From the NCBI GenBank assembly GCA_963725415.1, contig CAVRZY010000032.1, positions 1 through 5,588 on the forward strand: a stretch of DNA of 5,588 bases. Direction: 5' to 3'. How positions within the stretch are numbered: the first letter of the stretch is position 1; each line of letters opens with the position of its first letter. The position numbers and the translations under genes are program-made. Origin of the DNA: CAVRZY01 sp963725415. GTDB taxonomy: Bacteria > Acidobacteriota > Terriglobia > Bryobacterales > Bryobacteraceae. Positions 1 through 5,553 of the stretch are shown here, piece by piece. A model generated the notes under the pieces. The model was not told the DNA's origin. It ran no database searches and worked only from the letters and a program-made list of their open reading frames with translations.

Positions 1-1
1 G

Positions 2-1105
2 CCGGAGTACAACGGTGCGCTGCGGGAGCGGCTCTACATCGCCTCCAAGACCTTGCGGCGCTATGCGCTGGACCGCACGAGTTCGGCCTCCACTACCATC
101 GACGAGCTGAAACGTACGCTCACGCAATTGTTTGGAGATGGCACGGGCTATATCCCGGAGGGCGCCTATCTGGATTGCATGCAGGTCCACGACCTCTACC
201 GGATGGAGGAGGTTGATCCCATCTATGAAGGTCTGGACCGCCGGGAGGCGCGGCCGGTGCGAATCGGAGCGTTGGCCGGCCTGCTGGACTACCGCGACGG
301 GACCAACCTGACAGGCCTCAATCCCGAGCGCCGGCACTACCTGCGGCACATCGGCGTGAGCAGCCATCAGAGTTCGGCCGTGCTGATGAATGTCCTCCAG
401 CGCGACGAATTGAACATCATCGACACGCTGCTGACGGCGGTGAACCCCAATGACCGCTGGTATTGCTCGCACCAGCACAATGTCATTCGGCTGGCCATGG
501 CGCGTGGCGTGGGCGTGATTGCGATGAAGGCTCTAGCCGGCGGCGTCTTTTTTGGGGGCCCGGCACGCTTTTCGAGTTCATACGTGGACTTGATCCTGAC
601 AGTCGGAAAACCCAGCGCGGTGTCCCACACGGACCTAGTGCGCTATTCCGTGTCGATCCCTGGGGTGAGCTGCCTGCTCACCGGCATCGGACGCATCGAC
701 CGGGAGAATGCGGATGCGGATCAACTGGTGGCGAATCTGAAGGCCGCCCTGGGTGACGTAGCTTCCCTGGCCGAGCGCCGGCGCATCGAAGAGGAGGTGG
801 CGGAGCGGCACGGGGTGGACACCAACAATCATTTCCAGGAGCGGCGCGGGCTGGTGCAGCCCACGGAGGTGCGCCTGGAGCGCGACGGAGACCGCGTGAT
901 GGTCCACTGGAACACCGCCCTGGCGGGCAGCGAAGCGATCCGCTCCTATAACGTGTATGCGGGCGACCGCCAGGTCGCGTCTCTTCCTTACCGCCCGCAA
1001 ACCAGCCTGACGCCGCTGTCGGCCCTGCTGCCTGCGACTGAGATCACCTCGGAGGCGGTTCGCGTGGAGGCTTCCGAGGAACTGCCTCGGGACCTAGGCG
1101 CGTGA
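2..1105 (+). CDS. Aldo/keto reductase with C-terminal Fn3-like domain, 5' partial
   Basis: The frame is open from the first bases, so the start lies outside the window; the TTG at 53 is internal. The protein resembles the NAD(P)H-dependent aldo/keto reductase (TIM-barrel) family, predicted oxidoreductases related to aryl-alcohol dehydrogenases. Visible family marks are IASK (Lys at 47-49, matching the catalytic Lys), MQVHD (His at 188-190, matching the catalytic His), IGVSSH near 350, the barrel strand GVGVIAMKALAGG near 505-543, and SIPGVSCLLTGIG near 653-690, the usual cofactor-binding end. The catalytic Asp and Tyr would lie upstream. From about 855 to 1095 the protein goes on with a beta-rich segment (VRLERDGDRVMVHW, SYNVYAGD) that reads like a fibronectin type III or carbohydrate-binding-like module, unusual for a soluble reductase. 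The substrate cannot be told. The gene may be co-transcribed with the VOC gene 51 nt downstream. Family call good; Fn3 call moderate. Confidence 0.85.
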   Translation, partial: PEYNGALRERLYIASKTLRRYALDRTSSASTTIDELKRTLTQLFGDGTGYIPEGAYLDCMQVHDLYRMEEVDPIYEGLDRREARPVRIGALAGLLDYRDGTNLTGLNPERRHYLRHIGVSSHQSSAVLMNVLQRDELNIIDTLLTAVNPNDRWYCSHQHNVIRLAMARGVGVIAMKALAGGVFFGGPARFSSSYVDLILTVGKPSAVSHTDLVRYSVSIPGVSCLLTGIGRIDRENADADQLVANLKAALGDVASLAERRRIEEEVAERHGVDTNNHFQERRGLVQPTEVRLERDGDRVMVHWNTALAGSEAIRSYNVYAGDRQVASLPYRPQTSLTPLSALLPATEITSEAVRVEASEELPRDLGA

Positions 1106-1143
1106 CGGCTGCATGACTCTCGTGCAGGCAGTGACAGCGAACG

Positions 1144-1151
1144 AAAGGAGG
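1144..1151 (+). promoter_or_regulatory. Strong Shine-Dalgarno site for the VOC gene
   Basis: AAAGGAGG sits five bases before a GTG at 1157. It decides that the protein begins with this GTG, giving a hydrophobic signal-like N-terminus, and not with an internal ATG. Confidence 0.8.
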
Positions 1152-1156
1152 CAATC

Positions 1157-1726
1157 GTGGCCAGCGTAAGAGCTAGTTGGACCCTACTGCTTTTGTTGGG
1201 TGTGGCTTTCCGATTCTTGGGGTCAGGCGCAGGCGACCGGATGCCGGGTCAGGACAGCCCGCCAACCGGCCGGCGGCTAACCCATGCGTGCATCATCACG
1301 AACAACATCGAGCGGTTACGCACGTTCTACCGGGAGGTTCTGGAGGCGGAGCCCCACTCTTACAGCAACGACTACGCTGAGTTTCCGGCAGAAACTGGAA
1401 CGCTGGCGCTATTCAGCCTTGCCGCTCACAACGGACTGGCCCCGGGCTCGGCGCGCCCCGCTGCGAATGCCAGCGTGATCCTGGAATTCCAGGTTCGCGA
1501 CGTTGACGGGGAGTACGCCCGCTTGCTGCAACACTCGATTGAGTGGGTAAAGCCGCCAACGACTCAACCGTGGGGAAACCGCTCCATCTATTTTCGGGAC
1601 CCGGATGGCAACTTAGTCAACTTTTACAGCCGGGTTGGGCCACAGCCTGGACTGGCTGCGCGGCCCGCAGCAACGCTCCAGCAACCTCGCGCTGCTGAAG
1701 ACGTTCCAGTTTGCCGAAAGGCTTAG
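1157..1726 (+). CDS. Exported VOC-fold (glyoxalase/bleomycin-resistance-like) protein with aberrant C-terminus
   Basis: The GTG start is set by an ideal GGAGG. Residues 1-26 have an Arg followed by a Leu-rich core (TLLLLLGVAF), so a Sec signal peptide or membrane anchor is likely; there is no lipobox Cys. Residues 41-159 form one VOC domain with two beta-alpha-beta-beta-beta halves: LTHACI (His43), FYREVLEAEP, then VILEFQVRDVD (Glu110), a WG loop and FRDPDGNLVNFY. His43 and Glu110 sit at usual metal-ligand places. The last ligand position, often Glu, is Asn155, so metal binding and enzymatic activity are uncertain. Homology ends near Arg159, about where VOC proteins normally end. Residues 160-189 are translated out of frame from a TonB-receptor gene remnant and have no VOC character, so the native stop seems lost. 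Substrate unknown; dioxygenase, glyoxalase or binding roles are all possible. Confidence 0.78.
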   Translation: MASVRASWTLLLLLGVAFRFLGSGAGDRMPGQDSPPTGRRLTHACIITNNIERLRTFYREVLEAEPHSYSNDYAEFPAETGTLALFSLAAHNGLAPGSARPAANASVILEFQVRDVDGEYARLLQHSIEWVKPPTTQPWGNRSIYFRDPDGNLVNFYSRVGPQPGLAARPAATLQQPRAAEDVPVCRKA

Positions 1727-1877
1727 GATGGAGATTCGCGGCGAGTTCACCAACCCGACCAACACGCCGTCCTTCGGCAATCCCGGCACGGACATGTCCA
1801 CTCCGGCGACCTTCGGCGTGATCAGCGATGGCGGCAGCGCCCGCTCGGTTCAGTTGGGAGCACGCTTGCGCTTCTAA
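1617..1877 (+). pseudogene. C-terminal remnant of an Oar-like TonB-dependent receptor
   Basis: The frame (one base on from the VOC frame) is open from 1617 to the TAA at 1875-1877. It encodes a typical outer-membrane barrel end: LRGPQQRSSNLALLKTFQF, then RLRMEIRGEF, then TNTPSFGNP, then FGVISDGGSARSVQLGARLRF-like alternating strands ending in the terminal Phe used by the BAM machinery. In acidobacterial carboxypeptidase-regulatory/TonB receptors this block is the last ~80 of roughly a thousand residues, and the motif order (LRGP, N-x-A-L-x-K-x-F, NTPxFGNP, FG-I, Q-GxRxxF) matches well. No plug, TonB box or N-terminal domain precedes it, because a TAG in the same frame (1614-1616) and the VOC gene lie directly upstream. 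I read it as a gene fragment left by deletion or recombination. An initiation codon exists only as TTG at 1635 with no ribosome site. Confidence 0.75.
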
Positions 1878-1946
1878 GTTGGATTTCTCACCATGCCCAG
1901 TCTCGACCGCGCTGCGGAGCATGTGGCGCAGCCTCTCCAGGCTGCC

Positions 1947-1968
1947 GTCTCGGCACTCGTGCCGAGAC
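1947..1968. repeat. Perfect 22-bp palindrome, left unit of the REPIN-like element
   Basis: Arms GTCTCGGCAC and GTGCCGAGAC are exact reverse complements around a TC centre. As RNA this would be a stable 10-bp stem with a 2-nt turn, or more realistically 9 pairs and a tetraloop. No T-run follows, so it is not a standard intrinsic terminator. Confidence 0.85.
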
Positions 1969-1996
1969 ACGCTGTTGCGGGGGCACAGAAGCACTG

Positions 1997-2018
1997 GCGT
2001 CGAGACGAGTCTCGACGC
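1997..2018. repeat. Perfect 22-bp palindrome, right unit of the REPIN-like element
   Basis: Arms GCGTCGAGAC and GTCTCGACGC are exact reverse complements around a GA centre. Read on the other strand the centre is TC, as in the left palindrome, and GTC..GAG-type bases are shared, which supports common ancestry of the two halves. Confidence 0.85.
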
Positions 2019-2141
2019 GGCAGGCTGAAGCCCGCGCCACACCTTGGCCGTACCTCGCGACTGGTCAGAAATCCGGGTGCAGCGTGGCGCCCGACAGGGT
2101 GTGAATCGCCGCCCGGCCTTAGACAATGCTTTTTCGATCCC

Positions 2142-3224
2142 ATGTCACATAGAATGCACAAAATGCTCGCCGCGCTGGTCATCGCGTTGCTGACTCTGCC
2201 CGTTGCCAGAGGCGCGCCGCGGGCCAAGAACGTGATTTTGTTTCTGGCCGATGCCGGGGGGCTGCCCACCGTCAACGCGGCCAGCCTTTACGGCTACGGC
2301 AAGCCGCAGGCGCTCTACATCCAGCAAATGCCGCACATTGGCCTCTCGGACACCTCCACCGCCAATAACTGGGTGGCCGATTCGGCGGCCGGAATGACTG
2401 CCATCGTCACGGGCCGGAAATCCAACAACGGGGTGCTATCCCAATCGGCCGGGGCGGTGCGCGGCGCGCGCGACGGTGAGCCGCTGAAAACCATTCTGGA
2501 GTACGCAGAAGAACACGGGCTAGCCACCGGCGTGGTCTCCGACTGCCCGGTCTATGACGCCACGCCGGCGGCTTGCTACGCCCACAGCAATGATCGGGCC
2601 CGGCCCGCCGAGATCTTCTTGCAGATCCTGAAGCCTCGCTTTGGCGATGGTGTGGACGTGGTCATCGGGCGCGGCCGCGAGCGCATTCTCAAAGAGACCG
2701 GCGCCTTGGGGGTAGATGTCTGGCCGGCCTTGCAGAGTAAAGGCTACAGGGTGTTGACAAGTCCGGATTCATGGAAAGACGTGGATGGCGCCCCCTCGCG
2801 CCTGGCGGCGGTGTTTAACTCCGAGGAATTCAGCCTGAGCGACTGGGTTGACCACGCCTTGAGCGTCCTCTCTCGCAACCCGAAGGGCTTGTTTCTGATG
2901 GTCGAGTCGGATACCCATGTCAAGGACGTGCGCCGGTGCCTGGAGGCGATGCTGGAGTTGGACCGGATCGTCCGCCGGACCGCCCAGCGCATGAGGGGAA
3001 CCGACACACTCATCATCTTCACCGCCGATCATTCCTACGATCTGCACCTGCCGCGCAGCGGCAAGCCGGGCGAGGACATTGTGCCCCTGCTGAAGGTGGA
3101 CGGGCATCACAACGCCGAGGAGGTCATCGTGGCGGCCCAGGGTCCGGGATCGGAGAAGGTCCGCGGTTTCTTCCCCAACACCCGTCTGTTTTACATCATG
3201 CTTTCGGCGTACGGCTGGGAGTAA
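2142..3224 (+). CDS. Exported alkaline phosphatase (PhoA superfamily) with divergent Zn1 site
   Basis: This is a 360-residue secreted phosphomonoesterase-like protein. A signal peptide is clear (LAALVIALLTLPVARG, cleavage likely after Gly24), placing it in the periplasm. Compared with E. coli PhoA: Asp37 (FLADAGG) matches Asp51, Ser81 in ADSAAGMTA is the nucleophile, Thr141 (DATPAA) matches Thr155, Arg152 matches Arg166, Glu255 matches Glu322, Asp296-His297 (TADHS) match Asp369-His370, and His323 (GHHNAEEV) matches His412. The two other Zn1 ligands, Asp327 and His331, fall on Val260 and Arg264; VESDTHVKD offers Asp257, His259 or Asp262 instead. The frame stays open to 1893, but that part lies across the palindromic repeat and looks non-coding. 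No good ribosome site precedes ATG 2142, and ATG 2154 or 2163 are alternatives. The amidohydrolase follows after 16 nt, so an operon is likely. True substrate (phosphate ester, diester or sulfate) is not certain. Confidence 0.88.
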   Translation: MSHRMHKMLAALVIALLTLPVARGAPRAKNVILFLADAGGLPTVNAASLYGYGKPQALYIQQMPHIGLSDTSTANNWVADSAAGMTAIVTGRKSNNGVLSQSAGAVRGARDGEPLKTILEYAEEHGLATGVVSDCPVYDATPAACYAHSNDRARPAEIFLQILKPRFGDGVDVVIGRGRERILKETGALGVDVWPALQSKGYRVLTSPDSWKDVDGAPSRLAAVFNSEEFSLSDWVDHALSVLSRNPKGLFLMVESDTHVKDVRRCLEAMLELDRIVRRTAQRMRGTDTLIIFTADHSYDLHLPRSGKPGEDIVPLLKVDGHHNAEEVIVAAQGPGSEKVRGFFPNTRLFYIMLSAYGWE

Positions 3225-3229
3225 AGACC

Positions 3230-3235
3230 AGGAGG
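3230..3235 (+). promoter_or_regulatory. Strong Shine-Dalgarno site for the amidohydrolase
   Basis: AGGAGG lies five bases before ATG 3241 and just six bases past the phosphatase stop (3222-3224). It sets the start and supports translation from a shared message. Confidence 0.8.
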
Positions 3236-3240
3236 CGGTT

Positions 3241-4764
3241 ATGAGAAATGCAATACGCGGTGGCGTGCGGGCTGTACTACTGGCATTCATGCTGTGGTCT
3301 GCCGGCTCGCAGGGGCTGAAGCTGGCAGCCGAGGCCCAGCGAGAGACAAGCGCCTCCGTTCCGGTTGCCTTCCTCAACGTGAATGTGGTGCCGATGGACA
3401 CGGAGCGCATCCTGGAGAGGCAGACGGTAGTGGTGCGCGACGGGCGGATTGCGGACCTCGGCCCTGCCGACAGCGTCGAGATACCAGCGGACGCCGAGCG
3501 AATCGAGGCTGAGGGTTGCTACCTGATGCCGGCATTGGCCGACCTGCACACCCATTTCGTGTACGGACCGAACTGGGAAAACGACCTGTTCCTGTTCGTG
3601 GCCAACGGCGTCACCAGCGTGCGGGAGATGTGGGGCATGTCTCCGTTTCTGACATGGCGGGCCGCCATTGGCCGCGGAGCGGTGCTGGGACCGACGCTCT
3701 ACCTGGCCAGCACCGGCCTGGACGGCCCGGGCGGCTACTGGTCAGCCCTGACTCCCCCGATCGCCTCGCCGGATCAGGCACGCCAGGCCGTGGCGTCTTA
3801 CAAAGCGGCCGGCTACGACTTCATCAAAGTCTACAGCGACCTCCGGCCGGAGGTGTATGCGGCGATCATCGAGGAGGCCGCAGCGCAAGGCATCAAGGTG
3901 GTGGGGCACGTTCCCACACGCGTCGGGCTGCTAGACGTTCTGGCCGCGCAGCAGTACTCCATCGAACATTTCCTCGGCATCGTCGAGCTGGTGTCCTCGA
4001 ACAGGGCGTTGACGGGGGTCGTGGATGAGGAGCGGCTCCGGGAGGTGGCCGGGCTGGTGCGGGAGGCGGGCGTGTGGGTCAGCCCGACCCTGACGGTGAG
4101 CACGGTTTCGCTGGACCAGGTTGCGGGCTTGGCGCAGCGTCCGGAAATGCGGTACGCCTCGCCCCAGATGAAGGCGTGGTTCCAGCATCCCACCAACCAA
4201 GCCCCCAATCGCGACCTTTCGCGCCCTGTGGCCAACTCGAAATTGATGCTGAAGGGGCTCAACGACGCCGGGGCGAAGCTTCTGCTCGGGGTGGACTCGG
4301 GCATCCGCTATGTACTGCCGGGCTTCTCGATCCACGATGAGCTGCGGCTCAGAGTGGAGGCGGGGTTGACGCCGTACGAGGTCATCCGCATGGGCACCGT
4401 CAACGCGGCCGAGTTCCTGAACCGACAGGAGGAGACGGGCAGCGTGGCGGTGGGCAAACGCGCGGATCTGGTCCTTCTCCAGGGGAATCCGTTGGAGGAC
4501 GTCGCCAACATCAACAAGCGCGTGGGCGTCATGGCCGGTGGGCGGTGGCTCTCCGAGACCTGGTTGCGAGAGCGGCTCGAAGCAGATCGCGCAGTCATAC
4601 GGAAACTAGTGCATCGTCCGATTAGTCCTTTGGAGTACCTGGTTCGGGGCAAAACGGGTACAGGCCACCAATTGCCCACCGCGCAATTGGACCCTGTCCC
4701 CGTTTTGCGCGGTCTCGATACCAGAAAGCACTTGTCGGACGATGCACTAGTGCGGGGACGCTGA
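3241..4764 (+). CDS. Exported metal-dependent amidohydrolase, 3' end formed by an inverted-repeat element
   Basis: This 507-residue protein has a signal peptide (basic start, core AVLLAFMLWSAG, possible AEA cleavage near residue 32), so it acts outside the cytoplasm. It belongs to the amidohydrolase superfamily, closest in pattern to the imidazolonepropionase/Xaa-Pro dipeptidase-like group. A small beta domain (residues 42-98, with VVVRDGRIADLG) is followed by the barrel. Metal ligands are visible in order: His103 and His105 (DLHTH), Lys196 (FIKVYSD, the carbamylated Lys), His223 (VGHVPT), His243 (SIEHFLG) and Asp352 (LLGVDSG). The C-terminal return to the beta domain is GSVAVGKRADLVLLQGNPLED and VGVMAGGRWL. 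Normal family members end soon after this. Here residues from about 455 to 507 are read from a palindromic element (4605-4751), so the tail is probably acquired and disordered. Hydrolysis of an amide, peptide or cyclic amide bond is expected; the substrate is unknown. Confidence 0.9.
   Translation: MRNAIRGGVRAVLLAFMLWSAGSQGLKLAAEAQRETSASVPVAFLNVNVVPMDTERILERQTVVVRDGRIADLGPADSVEIPADAERIEAEGCYLMPALADLHTHFVYGPNWENDLFLFVANGVTSVREMWGMSPFLTWRAAIGRGAVLGPTLYLASTGLDGPGGYWSALTPPIASPDQARQAVASYKAAGYDFIKVYSDLRPEVYAAIIEEAAAQGIKVVGHVPTRVGLLDVLAAQQYSIEHFLGIVELVSSNRALTGVVDEERLREVAGLVREAGVWVSPTLTVSTVSLDQVAGLAQRPEMRYASPQMKAWFQHPTNQAPNRDLSRPVANSKLMLKGLNDAGAKLLLGVDSGIRYVLPGFSIHDELRLRVEAGLTPYEVIRMGTVNAAEFLNRQEETGSVAVGKRADLVLLQGNPLEDVANINKRVGVMAGGRWLSETWLRERLEADRAVIRKLVHRPISPLEYLVRGKTGTGHQLPTAQLDPVPVLRGLDTRKHLSDDALVRGR
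4605..4751. repeat. 147-bp MITE/REPIN-like inverted repeat inside the amidohydrolase 3' end
   Basis: The outer ends are a perfect 16-bp inverted repeat: ACTAGTGCATCGTCCG (4605-4620) and its exact reverse complement (4736-4751). Inside, 4649-4675 and 4683-4708 pair again over most of their length. The stretches between (4621-4648 and 4709-4735) still match at about half of their positions, so the whole is two inverted ~70-nt copies around a 7-nt centre. The outermost ACTAGT is itself palindromic, so the two ACTAGT copies are also direct repeats, and a duplicated target such as CTAG cannot be told apart from the element end. No transposase is carried. It overlaps the last ~50 codons of the upstream gene without stopping translation until 4764. 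Confidence 0.78.
4649..4708. repeat. Inner hairpin with GGGGACAGG-type REP core
   Basis: GCAAAACGGG (4649-4658) pairs with CCCGTTTTGC (4699-4708), ACAGG with CCTGT, and CAATTGC (4669-4675) with GCAATTG (4683-4689). There is one T/C mismatch, one 4/3-nt internal loop, and a 7-nt apical loop. The core GACAGG...CAATTG recalls palindromic intergenic repeats I have seen in acidobacterial and other environmental genomes; that recollection is not checked. A hairpin this strong in the mRNA could protect the 3' end or weaken transcription into leuS, but no T-tract follows. Confidence 0.7.
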
Positions 4765-4807
4765 CCAGCAGAGCGCGATCTTCCGGCTGCGCCAGCGTTG
4801 CACTCGA

Positions 4808-4835
4808 TGGTCCAACTGCTGATTTCTGATAGGAT
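4808..4835 (+). promoter_or_regulatory. leuS: Weak extended -10 promoter candidate for leuS
   Basis: TG-A-TAGGAT (TG at 4827-4828, hexamer 4830-4835) is an extended -10 type match about 40 nt before ATG 4876. The best upstream box at normal spacing is a poor TGGTCC (4808-4813, 16 nt), while a better TTGCAC at 4798 is 26 nt away, which is too far. The gap separates leuS from an unrelated gene, so some promoter is expected here, but the match is modest. Confidence 0.3.
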
Positions 4836-4875
4836 GTAACTCTGCGGACCCGCGCCGCCCCCCGCCCGAGACGCT

Positions 4876-5553
4876 ATGCCGGAAAAAACTTACGACCACA
4901 AACGGATCGAACTGAAATGGCACCAGCGCTGGCAGGACGCCTCGCTGTATAAGGCCGAGGAGGATTCTTCCCGTCCCAAGTATTACGTGCTGGAGATGCT
5001 TCCCTATCCCAGCGGCACGCTGCACATGGGCCACATCCGCAACTACACCATCGGAGACGCGCTGGCCCGCTACAAGTGGATGCGCGGCTTCAACGTGCTG
5101 CATCCGATGGGCTGGGACGCCTTCGGCCTGCCGGCCGAGAACGCCGCCATCAGCCACGGCCTGCACCCCCGCGACTGGACGCTGGCCAACATCGCGGAGA
5201 TGAAGAAGACCCACCACCGCTTCGCTTTCAGCTACGACTGGGACTGCGAGATCTCGACCTGCGAGCCGGAGTACTACCGCTGGAACCAGTGGTTCTTCCT
5301 GAAGATGCTGGAGCGCGGGCTGGTCTACCGCAGAAAGTCGCGGGTGAACTGGTGCCCGGAGTGCGCCACCGTGCTGGCCAACGAGCAGGTGGTGAACGGC
5401 TGCTGCTGGCGGCACGGCGCCACGCCGGTGGAGCAGCGCGAGTTGGAGCAGTGGTTCTTCCGCATCACCGCCTACGCCGAAGAGTTGCTGGCCGACAGCG
5501 ACAAGCTGGAAGGCCGCTGGCCGGAGCGCGTGCTGACCATGCAGCGCAACTAG
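4876..5553 (+). CDS. leuS: Leucyl-tRNA synthetase, interrupted N-terminal fragment
   Basis: This encodes the N-terminal 226 codons (225 aa plus stop) of class I cytoplasmic leucyl-tRNA synthetase, which charges tRNA-Leu; full bacterial proteins are about 800-900 residues. Clear family marks are YDHKRIELKWHQRW at the start, MLPYPSG (41-47), HMGH (50-53, the HIGH ATP-binding signature), GWDAFGLPAENAA (79-91), a zinc knuckle with Cys160, Cys163, Cys177 and His180 (the last often Cys in relatives), and ELEQWFFRIT. The last coded words RVLTMQRN are normally followed by WIGRSEG at the entry to the CP1 editing domain. Here a TAG comes directly after Asn225 and the next bases encode nothing LeuRS-like. 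CP1, the KMSKS loop and the anticodon-binding domain are absent, so this piece cannot be a working enzyme. ATG 4876 fits the family N-terminus; the ribosome site is weak (GAGA at 4868-4871). Confidence 0.93.
   Translation: MPEKTYDHKRIELKWHQRWQDASLYKAEEDSSRPKYYVLEMLPYPSGTLHMGHIRNYTIGDALARYKWMRGFNVLHPMGWDAFGLPAENAAISHGLHPRDWTLANIAEMKKTHHRFAFSYDWDCEISTCEPEYYRWNQWFFLKMLERGLVYRRKSRVNWCPECATVLANEQVVNGCCWRHGATPVEQRELEQWFFRITAYAEELLADSDKLEGRWPERVLTMQRN

Larger units (their letters stand above)
1922..2041. repeat. 120-bp REPIN-like inverted doublet in the intergenic gap
   Basis: The block is bounded by perfect inverted ends TGTGGCGC (1922-1929) and GCGCCACA (2034-2041). Each end leads into a short GC hairpin (left GCAGCCT/AGGCTGC with a 4-nt loop at 1928-1945; right GCAGGC/GCCCGC with one mismatch at 2020-2035). 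Each hairpin is followed inward by a perfect 22-bp palindrome, with a 28-nt unpaired core between. The left half and the reverse complement of the right half align in the same order, so this is two copies of one ~55-60 nt unit facing each other. That is the architecture of REP doublets (REPINs) or small MITEs moved in trans by a RAYT or other transposase. No transposase is present. It lies between a receptor remnant and the phosphatase gene. Structure is seen directly; the mobile nature is inferred. Confidence 0.75.

Noticed and set aside
1109..1127. Small hairpin CTGCATGA/TCGTGCAG between the reductase and VOC genes, considered as a terminator
   Set aside because: Only eight pairs with one G-U and a 3-nt loop, and no T-run after it; it is more likely chance or a minor mRNA structure.
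1922..2041. The repeat block as a CRISPR array or as an intrinsic terminator
   Set aside because: There are only two inverted units, not regular direct repeats with spacers, and no T-tract follows any stem.
1893..2141. Upstream extension of the phosphatase reading frame to ATG 1893
   Set aside because: It would be read through the palindromic element, gives an Arg/Pro-rich sequence with no family match, and would bury the signal peptide 80 residues inside the protein.
1617..2275. Minus-strand open frames over the receptor remnant and the intergenic gap
   Set aside because: They cross the palindromic repeat, have no recognisable motifs and no ribosome sites, while the plus strand shows clear barrel motifs.
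4798..4803. TTGCAC as the -35 box of the leuS promoter
   Set aside because: It is 26 nt from the TAGGAT hexamer, well outside the usual 16-18 nt spacing.
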